Source of the DNA: an uncultured Bacillota bacterium
GTDB lineage: Bacteria > Bacillota_I > Bacilli_A > RFN20 > CAG-449
DNA length: 64,000 bases
Reading direction: 5' to 3'
Assembly (NCBI GenBank): GCA_902493275.1
Contig: CABUOQ010000002.1
Location: forward strand, 1-64,000
Shown: piece after piece, positions 7,816 through 16,998 of the stretch
Position numbering within the stretch: position 1 is the stretch's first letter
Layout: each line of letters opens with the position of its first letter
Translations under genes and position numbers: made by a program
The notes under the pieces: generated by a model
What the model saw: the letters and a program-made list of their open reading frames with translations, nothing else
Databases searched by the model: none
What the model was told of the DNA's origin: nothing

Positions 7816-8619
7816 TTAATATACGATATTATCTATTAATCTATGTACATTCTTATAAAGTACAAAAGTTAACACTCCAACAATTATGTATCTAAATATA
7901 TTAAATGGCAAATTACCCACAAATAGGTAAAGTAACATATAATTGCTTTCATTGATTCCTGGAATCATTGAACACATTCCAAGAAGTGGTTGAATTGAGC
8001 CATTAAAGAAAAATTCAATATAGAACGGAATTAATACCAACCAGTTAGTCAATAATGCTACCATGATAGATAAAACTGCTGAAATTATAAATCCGACTAA
8101 TGCACCTTTTAAAGACTTATGCTTTTTATATATTATACTTGCTGGTACGACTAATGATAAACCAATTATTAAATCCGCTAACTCACCAACAAAGGAAGTA
8201 CTAGAAAATGGAAGTTTTATTATACACCTTAATAAAATTACTAAGCCACCTGCTACTGGCCCATAGGCATATCCAGCAATTAAAGCTGGTATTTCTGAAA
8301 TTTGAATATCTAGGAATGATGGAAAAAAAGCTAAGTTAAACTTTACAAATAAGTATAAAAGACTAGACATAGCCCCCATAACTCCGACCATTGAAATCAT
8401 TTTTGTAGTTATGATTTTCTTTTTACCATTAGAAGAAAAAATACCCAACAAAATATTTACAATCCCCACAAATACCATCAATATTACCGCGGCAAATGTA
8501 GTTTCATAATTTTTGCTTTCTTTCCATAAAAGCAAATTACAAATAAGTAAGATGATTGAGCCTAGACATAGTAGTCCTCCAAAGCCCACAAGCAAAGATT
8601 TTTTTCTACTGAACTTCAT
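7816..8619 (-). CDS. ribU: Riboflavin ECF transporter S component RibU
   Basis: Start set at 8619, 8 bases after GGAGGA. A longer frame to 8694 would translate through the riboswitch terminator and is rejected. The 267-residue protein is integral to the membrane. It has an N-terminal hairpin of two segments (about 10-65) followed by a six-segment ECF S-component fold containing the family stretch FLDIQISEIPALIAGYAYGP and a downstream KLPFSSTSFVGELADL. RibU binds riboflavin and works with the shared EcfT-EcfA-EcfA' module, which is not in this window. The FMN riboswitch directly upstream makes the substrate nearly certain. Confidence 0.93.
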   Translation of the reverse strand: MKFSRKKSLLVGFGGLLCLGSIILLICNLLLWKESKNYETTFAAVILMVFVGIVNILLGIFSSNGKKKIITTKMISMVGVMGAMSSLLYLFVKFNLAFFPSFLDIQISEIPALIAGYAYGPVAGGLVILLRCIIKLPFSSTSFVGELADLIIGLSLVVPASIIYKKHKSLKGALVGFIISAVLSIMVALLTNWLVLIPFYIEFFFNGSIQPLLGMCSMIPGINESNYMLLYLFVGNLPFNIFRYIIVGVLTFVLYKNVHRLIDNIVY

Positions 8620-8635
8620 AAATCTCCTCCTAAAC

Positions 8636-8658
8636 AAAAAAATCCTGAAGCTCAGGAT
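8636..8658 (-). terminator. Riboswitch-controlled intrinsic terminator before ribU
   Basis: On the minus strand ATCCTGA-GCT-TCAGGAT is followed by seven T and then the ribU SD. The 3' arm GCTTCAGGAT nearly repeats the 5' P1 strand of the riboswitch (GCTTCAGGGTC at 8781-8791). That strand can therefore pair with the terminator's 5' arm as an antiterminator. Confidence 0.8.
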
Positions 8659-8679
8659 CAAAAATTTAAAAGAGGGATA

Positions 8680-8791
8680 ATTAACTTCTCTCATCCAGCC
8701 TTTACTGTCGCCACTAGAATTTCACTAGTTCATGTTCTTACGAACTCGCGGGGTATCACCGCCGGGAAGGAATTTCACCTGACCCTGAAGC
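8680..8791 (-). promoter_or_regulatory. FMN riboswitch (RFN element)
   Basis: The minus strand carries the conserved RFN blocks in order: AGGGTCAGGTGAAATTCC, CCGGCGGTGATACCCCGCGA, a variable arm, CTAGTGAAATTCTAGTGGC, GACAGTAAAG and GGATGAGAGAAG. It precedes a terminator and ribU, so FMN should switch expression off by premature termination. Confidence 0.95.
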
Positions 8792-8838
8792 AATTATATT
8801 ATTTATCAACCAATAATTATTAGTCAATAGATTAATTA

Positions 8839-9603
8839 TCATTTTCTTTTTTTATATTCAGGAATCACGTTTTTCTTTTTATTTTCCAAGCAAATTTTCT
8901 TTAACGTATCAATCTCTTCAGCAGTTAATCTACGATATTCACCACGTTTTATATCATTAACATTTATCATACCCACTGATTCTCTAAACAAACTTTTAAC
9001 TTTAAAACCTACCGCTTCACACATTCTTCTTACTTGACGATTTCTTCCTTCGTGAATAGATATTTTAAAAATTGAGATTTCATCATTTCTTTTACCTAAA
9101 GCAATTCTCGCTTTTTGGGTCATTCCATCTTCTAAGAGCACACCATCATGTAGAGTTCTTAAAGCTTCATCTGTAATATACCCTTCTACAGTAACAATAT
9201 AAGTCTTTTCTAAATGTGAAGATGGATGAGTTATTAGATTAGATAATTCACCATCATTACTTATCAATAAACATCCCGCTGTATTATAATCTAATCTTCC
9301 TACTGGAAATAAGCGATATGGTTCGCCTTTAAAAAAATCAATCACCGTTTTTCGGTCACGATCATCACTAACTGTCGAAACAACTCCTAAAGGTTTATTA
9401 AAAACAAATGTAACTTTCTCTTGTGAAAGATTCATATTTGATCCTTCAACTTCGACTTTTACATCAGGGGCAAATTTCATTCCTAATTCTTTAACTATTT
9501 TGCCATTAACTTTTACTTTTCCATTTACAATTAACTCTTCAGCTTTTCTTCTAGAACAAATTCCACGTTCAGCAATAATCTTTTGTAATCTAATTTCTTC
9601 CAT
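8839..9603 (-). CDS. rluB: 23S rRNA pseudouridine synthase, RluB family
   Basis: 254 residues. An N-terminal S4 RNA-binding domain (about 3-55, with GICSRRKAEELI) is joined to an RsuA/RluB-type pseudouridine synthase domain. The catalytic Asp105 sits in GRLDYNTAGCLLISNDG, and the RQVRRM motif near residue 205 is intact. In Bacilli the enzyme modifies helix 90 of 23S rRNA near the peptidyl transferase centre. The basic, Lys-rich C-terminal tail is normal. A GGAG lies 11 bases before the ATG. It stands between the riboswitch leader of ribU and the trigger-factor-like gene, on the same strand as both. Confidence 0.92.
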   Translation of the reverse strand: MEEIRLQKIIAERGICSRRKAEELIVNGKVKVNGKIVKELGMKFAPDVKVEVEGSNMNLSQEKVTFVFNKPLGVVSTVSDDRDRKTVIDFFKGEPYRLFPVGRLDYNTAGCLLISNDGELSNLITHPSSHLEKTYIVTVEGYITDEALRTLHDGVLLEDGMTQKARIALGKRNDEISIFKISIHEGRNRQVRRMCEAVGFKVKSLFRESVGMINVNDIKRGEYRRLTAEEIDTLKKICLENKKKNVIPEYKKRK

Positions 9604-9660
9604 GATGATTCTCCATTATTAAATGATAAATGACATGAATAAGATTTTCAAAATAAAATG

Positions 9661-9696
9661 AACTATTGTCAACCTTTTTATGATTTGGCAATAGTT
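9661..9696 (-). terminator. Terminator of the trigger-factor-like gene
   Basis: AACTATTG.CAA (9661-9672) pairs with TTG.CAATAGTT (ending 9696) with one internal mismatch. The U-tract is moderate (ATTTTATTTTG on the minus strand). Confidence 0.6.
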
Positions 9697-9705
9697 TATT
9701 GTTAA

Positions 9706-10647
9706 TTAATTATTTTCTTTAAGTAATAATGCTGAGATTTCTCGTCTAACAATATCTTTTCTTAAATCTTCTAGATGCTCTTTTTTAATTTGAGCGAGTT
9801 GCTCATCGCCAACATTATACATTTTTTTCATTTGAAGCAATTCTTGTTCGACTTGTTCATCACTAGCTACAATGTTTTCCTCTTTTGCAATATAATCATA
9901 AACAACATCAATTTTAACAGATTTAATTGCATCTGGTAGTAATCTATTTTTAAATTCATCCTTGGTGAGATTAGACATTTTTAAATAATTATCTAAATCC
10001 ATCCCATACTGTCTTACCATATTAGCATAATAACCAACCATCTCATCTAAACGCTTATTCTTTGTTTCTTCATCAACTTCAATCTCAGAATTATCAGCGA
10101 GATAATTGCATATTTTAGCTAAAAAATTATTTTCTGCTTCACTTTTTTTATTATAAGCAATTTCTTTTTTTACTGCTTCTTTTAAAGTATCAACATTTTC
10201 AAAATTAAATGATTTTGCAAAGCCATCATCTAATACAGGTGTAACTTTAGTTTTAACTTCATTAACTTTGCATTTAAATACCGCGCGCTTTCCTTTTAAA
10301 TTTTCTGCTTGATAATTTTCTGGGAAAGTAACATTAACTTCTACATCTTCGCCTTTTTTAAAACCGATTAATTGATCTTCAAATCCCGGAATAAAAGTAT
10401 TTGAACCTAATTCTAAATCGTAATTGTTTCCTTTTCCACCTTCAAAAGCTACTTCATCTACAAATCCTTCAAAATCGATGTTAACAGTATCACCTTTTTC
10501 TGCGGCTTCATCTTTAGTTAAATAACTAACCTCTCTTTTTAAAAGATTGTCAATTGCTTCATTAATTTCACTTTCTTTAACTTCTTCAGGTTCAACTCTT
10601 CCTAAAGATAATCCTTTATATTGTGAATATTTATTTGTGTTTTCCAT
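9706..10647 (-). CDS. Trigger factor-like chaperone lacking the ribosome-binding domain
   Basis: 313 residues instead of about 430. Residues 15-45 form a short helix, 50-140 are an FKBP-type peptidyl-prolyl isomerase domain (GDTVNIDFEGFVD, then FIPGFEDQLIG...KGE and FPENY), and 145-313 are the helical C-terminal cradle of trigger factor. The N-terminal ribosome-docking domain with its GFRxGKxP signature is absent, and the start is well defined by an AGAGAG SD. It therefore resembles trigger factor but should not dock at the ribosomal exit tunnel in the usual way. It could be a free cytoplasmic chaperone or isomerase. A full-length tig may exist elsewhere in the genome. Confidence 0.85.
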   Translation of the reverse strand: MENTNKYSQYKGLSLGRVEPEEVKESEINEAIDNLLKREVSYLTKDEAAEKGDTVNIDFEGFVDEVAFEGGKGNNYDLELGSNTFIPGFEDQLIGFKKGEDVEVNVTFPENYQAENLKGKRAVFKCKVNEVKTKVTPVLDDGFAKSFNFENVDTLKEAVKKEIAYNKKSEAENNFLAKICNYLADNSEIEVDEETKNKRLDEMVGYYANMVRQYGMDLDNYLKMSNLTKDEFKNRLLPDAIKSVKIDVVYDYIAKEENIVASDEQVEQELLQMKKMYNVGDEQLAQIKKEHLEDLRKDIVRREISALLLKENN

Positions 10648-10765
10648 TTTTTCTCTCTTTCTATTTTATATTAATTATAATAATTGCCTGATTATTTGTC
10701 TATTCATGAATGAATTAAATATCAAAAGGTGAACTAATTATCATGAATAATTAAGATTATTCACT

Positions 10766-12337
10766 CTAACAATCAATTTTTGCAAGGAGTTTTCCTGTTT
10801 TCTTTTTTAAAATAAGCGCAAATATTATTCCTAAAGTTATCACTATTAACAAACTAACTATCATACCTAAATATTGATTGATGAAACTTAAAAACGAAAT
10901 CATAACAACAAATATTATTCCAATTAACATTGTCCCAAAAGTATATATCAATAACGAAGGAGAACTTTTAATTTGATTAAAATTATCCCAATTAAGTTTT
11001 GGTAAACATAGATTTATTATCATACCTAAAAGTGAAAAAGTAAAAATATATAATTGAGGGAACAAGATTGTAAATATAATTGAGATAACATTACTTTCTT
11101 TCATGAAAATACAAACAAGAATAGATGATATTAATGCTAAAGTACCATTAAGCACATGGTTTTCAAGAACCTTGGCAATAACAAAATCTTTCTTCCTTAT
11201 TGGAAATGTTTTTATCATCCAAAAATTTTTGTTCTCTAAGCTGATACAAAAAGCCGTTACCGATGTCATCCCACACATGATGCAAATTACAAATGGCATC
11301 ATAGATTTAAGAATAACCTGAATTTCAGCAAAATCTTCTCCACCAGAATTTTTATTTAAGTTTAGCGACATAAGAACAATTATAATGACGCTACATATTC
11401 CACCAGTAATAGAATTAAGAAGTACCAATGGTGAAGAAAAGTAATGTTTAAAATCTTTAGCGAAAATAGTCTTTATTGGATTTGCCACAGTAATATATTT
11501 TTGTTTAAAGGCTTTCTTAGCAGATGACACTAAAAGCATATTATAAAAACTATCATAGAAAATAGCATACAACACAATTAATGTTATCGCACTGACCAAA
11601 GATATTCCCATTAAAAGAATTACATATAAAACATTATGCTCAATAAATCCTTTATTAATCCAATCAAGTAAGAAGAAGTTTTTTAAACCATCAATTAATC
11701 CATCAAAATTTTCTATTTCTTCACCACCGGAAGATGAAAATGATGGTGACATAAAAAGAACCATTATCGCAATAAAAAATACTATATATAGAATAGAAAA
11801 CAATACTTTAGCCGCTCTAAAACGATTGGTTAAAAGTGAAATAGCAAATCCGATGAATGATGAAATTAAAACGGAAATAAATGGAATTGTTAACATTAAT
11901 AAAATCCCAAAAACTATAAACCATATATCCGTAGAAGAATATAAGAATATCGTAGGTAATAAAATTATAATAGAAAATATTAACTCCTCTAAATAAAATA
12001 GCAATACCTTTGAAGTTATGATGGTCTTTTTATTAATTGGCATTGGTGTCAAGATTGCATGATCTTTTGTCGAGAATAAGATTATCTGCGAACGAAATAT
12101 CGATGTTATTACAGTTATTAAAAATACTAACATGGACATTATTAAAGGATAGATCTCAATATGTTCCGCTGCGGAAAAAGCAAAATAAAATAAAATATTA
12201 TACAAGCATGATAGAAAAAAGAATAATATCGCTAGTAAACTTATAATAATTTGAAAAGAAATATTTTTTTTACTATTTTTATTTGTGGAATAACTTTTTG
12301 TAAATAAAACCTTAAATACACTTTTAAAATTACTCAT
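10766..12337 (-). CDS. ABC exporter permease subunit
   Basis: 523 residues with about a dozen hydrophobic segments in two halves separated near residues 290-330, typical of fused ABC-2-like exporter permeases of Firmicutes (putative ABC exporter or YthQ/EcsB-like group). No catalytic motif is present. The start overlaps the last 8 bases of the ATPase gene, so the pair is translationally coupled. The cargo cannot be told from sequence; drug, peptide or lipid export are all possible. No good terminator was found after it. Confidence 0.8.
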   Translation of the reverse strand: MSNFKSVFKVLFTKSYSTNKNSKKNISFQIIISLLAILFFFLSCLYNILFYFAFSAAEHIEIYPLIMSMLVFLITVITSIFRSQIILFSTKDHAILTPMPINKKTIITSKVLLFYLEELIFSIIILLPTIFLYSSTDIWFIVFGILLMLTIPFISVLISSFIGFAISLLTNRFRAAKVLFSILYIVFFIAIMVLFMSPSFSSSGGEEIENFDGLIDGLKNFFLLDWINKGFIEHNVLYVILLMGISLVSAITLIVLYAIFYDSFYNMLLVSSAKKAFKQKYITVANPIKTIFAKDFKHYFSSPLVLLNSITGGICSVIIIVLMSLNLNKNSGGEDFAEIQVILKSMMPFVICIMCGMTSVTAFCISLENKNFWMIKTFPIRKKDFVIAKVLENHVLNGTLALISSILVCIFMKESNVISIIFTILFPQLYIFTFSLLGMIINLCLPKLNWDNFNQIKSSPSLLIYTFGTMLIGIIFVVMISFLSFINQYLGMIVSLLIVITLGIIFALILKKKTGKLLAKIDC

Positions 12338-13043
12338 TTTCTGTAAGCTCCAAGAACATTTGTTCTAATGACGAACTCTCTTTAATATCTGAGGTGTTGC
12401 CATCATAAATTATTTCTCCATCCTTAATAATAGCTATATGGTGGCATAATTTTTCTACAACCTCCAATACATGGCTAGAGAAAAAGATAATATTACCTTT
12501 AGAAACAAACTCCTTCATAATCTCTTTTAAAGTATGAGAAGACTTTGGATCTAGTCCAACAAAAGGTTCATCTAGGACCAGTAAATTAGGTTCATGAACA
12601 AAAGCAGATATAATTGCTAATTTTTGCTTCATACCATGGGAATAACTGCTGATTGGATTAGCCAAGCTATCTTTTATTTCGAAAAGAGTAGCATATTTTT
12701 CAATCAATTCTCTTCTTTTTTCCAAAGATATTTGGTACACATCACAAACAAAATTAATGTATTTTATACCACTTAAGTGTTCATATAATTCTGGGTTATC
12801 CGGAATATACGCTAATTTTAATTTAAAATCGAGCTCATCATTTTTAAGCATCTTATTATCAAAAATAATTTCTCCCTCATCAAATGAATGCAGACCCACA
12901 ATCGATTTAATTAGTGTTGATTTACCCGCACCATTAGGTCCAATGAAGCCAAATATTTCACCATTTTCAATTTTTAAAGAAATATTTTTGTTAGCAAATT
13001 TGCCATTTTTATATTTTTTACTTACATTTTTTATTTCAAGCAT
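12330..13043 (-). CDS. ABC exporter ATP-binding subunit
   Basis: 237 residues with a complete ATPase cassette: Walker A GPNGAGKST (35-43), ABC signature SYSHGMKQK near 133-141, Walker B LLVLDEP (154-160), D-loop GLD and switch His in SSHVLE. The signature's SHGMKQK form is typical of CcmA/YthP-type exporters rather than importers. It forms a two-gene operon with the downstream permease, overlapping by 8 bases. SD TAGGAG precedes the ATG. Confidence 0.9.
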   Translation of the reverse strand: MLEIKNVSKKYKNGKFANKNISLKIENGEIFGFIGPNGAGKSTLIKSIVGLHSFDEGEIIFDNKMLKNDELDFKLKLAYIPDNPELYEHLSGIKYINFVCDVYQISLEKRRELIEKYATLFEIKDSLANPISSYSHGMKQKLAIISAFVHEPNLLVLDEPFVGLDPKSSHTLKEIMKEFVSKGNIIFFSSHVLEVVEKLCHHIAIIKDGEIIYDGNTSDIKESSSLEQMFLELTENE

Positions 13044-13179
13044 ATATATCTCCTATGACACATAAATAAATGTTTAAATAAATTATACTAAAAATATTCA
13101 TTAATGGCTATATTAATTCATAGCAAAAAACACTTCTTTATATTTTAAATTTAACAAAGTTATATTGTATTAAAAATAA

Positions 13180-13737
13180 TTAGTCTTCTGATAATCTCTT
13201 GTCGATTTCTAATATTTCTTCTTCATTAGGAATCCATTCTTTAGAAAACTCAACATCTTTAAACAAAGAAGTCAAACCAGTTAATTGCTTTAAGCGAAGA
13301 ATTTCATCTTTATCCATACCTAAATGCTTACTAATCCAAGCATCTGAACGTCCTAGTTCATGTAAATCTTTAATTATATTACTCATTAAATCTACATCAT
13401 GTGTTCCTCTTGCTCGATTATGTCTTATGGTTGAAGCTATTCTTTTATCCAGTGGCTTTTTAATCACCGAAACAGGTAAATATCCTCCCTCACGTTCATA
13501 AATATCTTTATGTTCTTTCATAACACGATATCGATGGAACCCATCAACAATAATATATTGATCGTTTTTTCGGTCATAATAACATACGATTGGCATCGTA
13601 TAGCCATCTTCTTTAATACTATCGTATAATAATTTCATCTCTGGTGGAGCAACCGAATTAGGATTATAATCATTAGGCATTATTTTTTCTATTGGCACAG
13701 ATATAACATCATATACTGGACTTATATATTTCTTCAT
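13180..13737 (-). CDS. IbrB-like ParB/Srx-fold protein
   Basis: 185 residues. The ParB/sulfiredoxin N-terminal fold is visible: IMPNDYNPN near 20, SIKEDGYTMPIVCYY, then the VDGFHRYRV nucleotide-binding motif near residue 68, then HNRARGTHD. A helical C-terminal part (120-170) resembles a short HTH. With the adjacent PP-loop protein it forms the IbrA/IbrB pair, first described as prophage-borne regulators of immunoglobulin-binding genes in E. coli; its biochemistry is unknown. Start and upstream stop overlap as ATGA, so the two are co-translated. ParB-fold proteins of this kind can use CTP or ATP; whether this one does is untested. Confidence 0.82.
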   Translation of the reverse strand: MKKYISPVYDVISVPIEKIMPNDYNPNSVAPPEMKLLYDSIKEDGYTMPIVCYYDRKNDQYIIVDGFHRYRVMKEHKDIYEREGGYLPVSVIKKPLDKRIASTIRHNRARGTHDVDLMSNIIKDLHELGRSDAWISKHLGMDKDEILRLKQLTGLTSLFKDVEFSKEWIPNEEEILEIDKRLSED

Positions 13738-15059
13738 ATTTCTATTTCCTCTAATTTTTCATATTTTTCTTTTATATATTTGATTTTCTTTTGCTGTTCG
13801 CTTGATAAACCGAATCCCATGCTTCGACAAATATGATCATTTTTTAAAATGCACATACACATTCTTTTCCAACTAGGTATATCTTTACAAGTCTTTATAT
13901 CATCGGTATCATCAGGTATTTTATCGACAAATATCACTCGATAATTTTTAGCAATCGTATAATTAGAACGTCCGTTTAATTTTATATTGTATCCTCGATC
14001 AATTAATTCATCGATAGTTATTTGTTCTAATCCACCACCAACATTATGCCAAAAATCAATTGATGTTTTAAATTTTCTTATATAGTTATCGCGTATTTTA
14101 TTAGGCAAAGTTAATAATAAGAATTTAGTATATGATTGCCATGTATGTCCTTTTGGCAAGGTAACATTACGATACCCCATAGCCTTCGATTTACCATAAA
14201 TATTACCAAAGTTAACGCCATTTACTCTGCCTAATAACTTAACCCATGTCTTAGGTTCTATAACTCGGTATAAATTTAAGCTTTCTTTAGCATAATCATT
14301 AAAAGGTGAAGCCACCCTCATTTGTGAAGGGGCAACTCCCGCTAAATAAAACATATCATAAAGTTTATTATATTCATAATTATTAATGCTTATTGCATGC
14401 CATACGTCACTTAAAGTCCAATCATATAATGGGGAGGCACACCAAACATTTTTAAATTGCTGGGTGATATAGCATTGTTTTTTATAAGTTATTTTTCTAT
14501 TCAAAAATCCACTATATCTTTGCAATGATTCTTCGGCTCTAATACCTAAAAGACAAATTGTTGATTTATCGTTATGCATAATTCTATACCACCTACCAAA
14601 TTGCTTGGCTAAACTCTCTTGTGACATCTTATAATGGTATGTGGTAATTGGATTATTTTCAAGAGAAATTACATAGTCGTGTTTAGGCAATTCTCGTACC
14701 CAAAGATCCTTCTTTTTATCATCCCAAGGGTACCAAAACATCTGATAATTACTTAAAGCAGTTCGAGTCGCCATTGGTAGGCACACCCAATATAAATCAA
14801 CTTCATCTTTTATTTTTTCTAACGTTTTTTCTATATAGTCTGTTGTAAAAGAATATTGAGCTTCAAAGTCTTGATGAAATACACCTATTTTTCGATATGG
14901 ATAGTATTTTCTTTTAAAATCTAAAACCAAATTTAAAAGCAATCCACTATCTTTTCCGCCAGAAAAAGAAACATAAATATTCTCAAATTCTTCAAAAATA
15001 AATTTAAGTCTTTTCTCTAATCCTTCATAAACATTGCTTTGTAAATATAATTTTTTCAT
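13734..15059 (-). CDS. IbrA-like PAPS-reductase-family protein (DUF3440)
   Basis: From the ATG at 15059 the product is 441 residues; an in-frame TTG at 15071 is an alternative, and neither has a strong SD. The PP-loop SFSGGKDS (31-38) marks the ATP pyrophosphatase fold of PAPS reductases and of DndC, the phosphorothioation enzyme. A middle IRAEESLQRYSGF block follows. The C-terminus has a Cys cluster (Cys391, 401, 403, 411) that could hold a metal or cluster, as in DUF3440 proteins. The stop is TGA, overlapping the ibrB ATG. The pair is frequent on mobile elements; here it lies between ordinary chromosomal genes with no integrase. Adenylation or sulfur transfer is plausible; the substrate is unknown. 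Confidence 0.83.
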   Translation of the reverse strand: MKKLYLQSNVYEGLEKRLKFIFEEFENIYVSFSGGKDSGLLLNLVLDFKRKYYPYRKIGVFHQDFEAQYSFTTDYIEKTLEKIKDEVDLYWVCLPMATRTALSNYQMFWYPWDDKKKDLWVRELPKHDYVISLENNPITTYHYKMSQESLAKQFGRWYRIMHNDKSTICLLGIRAEESLQRYSGFLNRKITYKKQCYITQQFKNVWCASPLYDWTLSDVWHAISINNYEYNKLYDMFYLAGVAPSQMRVASPFNDYAKESLNLYRVIEPKTWVKLLGRVNGVNFGNIYGKSKAMGYRNVTLPKGHTWQSYTKFLLLTLPNKIRDNYIRKFKTSIDFWHNVGGGLEQITIDELIDRGYNIKLNGRSNYTIAKNYRVIFVDKIPDDTDDIKTCKDIPSWKRMCMCILKNDHICRSMGFGLSSEQQKKIKYIKEKYEKLEEIEI

Positions 15060-15223
15060 CGTAATTACCAAAATTTCTTGTTATTAATAATTATCATCCT
15101 AAATTATCCAAATTAAAATATGTTTTGTAATAATTTGTCATATTTATAAAATTTATGTTATTAATGACTACCTCTTCTTTTTTTTGTTTATAAAGATTTA
15201 TAATATTATCAAAGGATAAGCTT

Positions 15224-16159
15224 ATGAAAATATCAAATGAGAATCTAAAAAAATATATAAAAGGTGTCTATCAATTTAAACAAAGTGATGATGATTATTT
15301 ATCATTTTATCATTTTAATGACAAACAGATAAAATACTTATCATTTAATGATTTCTTTTACATTAGAAGTAAATTTTCTTCTAGCATAACCTTAGAGGCT
15401 ATTTCAAATTCAACTAGCATTTCGTTCGAATATAAACTCAACCAAGTTGCTTCTTTTGATTCATTAGATTTATATATTGGTGAAGAACTTATACAATCAC
15501 TTTTTATTAAAGATTTAAATAAATCTGGTAAGATTATTTTTAAAAATCTTATTCCAGGAAGAATTACTATTTTCTTTCCTATCGATTGTGAAATTCAAAT
15601 AAAAAATTTTATATGTAATAAAGATTTTACTCCTATCGAAGAAAAAGAAAAAATTCTAGTCTTAGGCGATTCCATTACCCAAGGATATGGGGTTAGGCAT
15701 AGTAGTGATAGTTATGTGAATGTATTAAGTCGACTAACTAATTATGAATTTATAAATCAAGGAATAGGTGGATACTATTTTGACGAAAATATTTTATTAC
15801 CTTTAGAGAATATATTATTTAAAAAAATAATTGTGGCTTTAGGAACTAATCAATATCAAAGCGATGATTTTAATGAGCGCGTAACCGCGTATTTTCAAAA
15901 ATTAAACAAGCTCTATTATCATCTTCCAATAATATTGATTACACCATTATTTAGAAATAATGCCGGTAGTGATATAAATCTTTTAATCAAACAATCAAAT
16001 TTATTAGTCGAGATTGCCTCAAAATATAAAAATATTTTAATCGTAAATGGTTTTGAATTATTTCCACATGAAAGCCAATACTATTTAGATGGATTACATC
16101 CAAATTCAACTGGTGCAAAATTAATGGCCAAATCACTAATTGAGAAAGGCGTTTTATAA
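15224..16159 (+). CDS. SGNH/GDSL-type esterase
   Basis: 311 residues. The N-terminal 130 form a beta-sandwich-like domain without known motifs. The C-terminal half is an SGNH hydrolase with block I LGDSITQG (Ser150 nucleophile), an oxyanion Gly near 180 (NQGIGG), block III GTNQ (Asn209) and block V DGLHPN (Asp289, His292). The architecture is that of carbohydrate esterases acting on acetylated sugars, and the lack of a signal peptide suggests a cytoplasmic enzyme. The yaaA gene begins 3 bases after its stop, so they are co-transcribed. SD is poor (AAAGGATAAG). Confidence 0.85.
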   Translation: MKISNENLKKYIKGVYQFKQSDDDYLSFYHFNDKQIKYLSFNDFFYIRSKFSSSITLEAISNSTSISFEYKLNQVASFDSLDLYIGEELIQSLFIKDLNKSGKIIFKNLIPGRITIFFPIDCEIQIKNFICNKDFTPIEEKEKILVLGDSITQGYGVRHSSDSYVNVLSRLTNYEFINQGIGGYYFDENILLPLENILFKKIIVALGTNQYQSDDFNERVTAYFQKLNKLYYHLPIILITPLFRNNAGSDINLLIKQSNLLVEIASKYKNILIVNGFELFPHESQYYLDGLHPNSTGAKLMAKSLIEKGVL

Positions 16160-16162
16160 ACA

Positions 16163-16903
16163 ATGAAAATAATTATCTCACCCGCTAAAAAAATGAAAAT
16201 ATCTGAAAATAGTTCACAAATAATAACTCATCCAATTTTTTTAGATAAAACTAATATACTTGTAAATGAAATAAAAAAGCTATCTTTAATTGAGTTAAAA
16301 AATCTTTTTAAATGCTCTGATAACATTGCTTTTAATGCTTATCATCAATTTCAAAATTTTGATGCGATAAAACAGACATCTATCGCACTTATGACTTACG
16401 ATGGAATCCAATATACATATATGGGAAAAAATATTTTCACAAAAGAGGAGTACCTATTTTTACAAAATCATCTATATATAATTTCTGAATTATACGGATT
16501 AATTAGGCCTCTAGATGAAATAAAACTTCATCGTCTCGATATGGGGATAGATTATAAATTTTTAAACTATAAAAATTTGTATGATTTTTGGGGAGATACA
16601 TTATATCGCGAATTATTTAAAAATAATGATGTCGTAATTAATCTTAGTTCTAAAGAATATTCAAAAGCGATAAGTAAATATTTAACAAAAGATGACAAGT
16701 TTATAACTATTTATTTTTATGAAAGAATAAACGAGCACCTTATTGAAAAAGCCGTATATTGCAAAATGGCACGAGGATTAATGATAAATTACATTGCTAA
16801 AAACATGATTACAAATCTAGAAGAACTAAAAAAGTTCAATCTTCTAGGCTATACTTTTAACCAAGAATTATCAAGTGATAACAATATTGTATTCATCCGC
16901 TAA
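16163..16903 (+). CDS. yaaA: Peroxide stress protein YaaA (DUF328)
   Basis: 246 residues with the invariant opening KIIISPAKKM, the ALMTYDGIQYTYM stretch near 75 and the RPLDEIKLHRLDMG block near 115 that define YaaA. In E. coli YaaA protects against hydrogen peroxide by limiting free iron and has a DNA-binding fold; its exact chemistry is unsettled. Second gene of a two-gene unit with the SGNH hydrolase. Length is normal. Confidence 0.93.
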   Translation: MKIIISPAKKMKISENSSQIITHPIFLDKTNILVNEIKKLSLIELKNLFKCSDNIAFNAYHQFQNFDAIKQTSIALMTYDGIQYTYMGKNIFTKEEYLFLQNHLYIISELYGLIRPLDEIKLHRLDMGIDYKFLNYKNLYDFWGDTLYRELFKNNDVVINLSSKEYSKAISKYLTKDDKFITIYFYERINEHLIEKAVYCKMARGLMINYIAKNMITNLEELKKFNLLGYTFNQELSSDNNIVFIR

Positions 16904-16998
16904 TATTCAATACTAGACCATCAAATTTATAAATAAATTAATACCAACTAAGCAAAAGCACACATAATCTATAATTAAAATCCTAATTTTATTATAGG

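Noticed and set aside
13180..15059. Prophage or defence island around ibrA/ibrB
   Set aside because: No integrase, phage structural, restriction or toxin genes flank the pair within the window.
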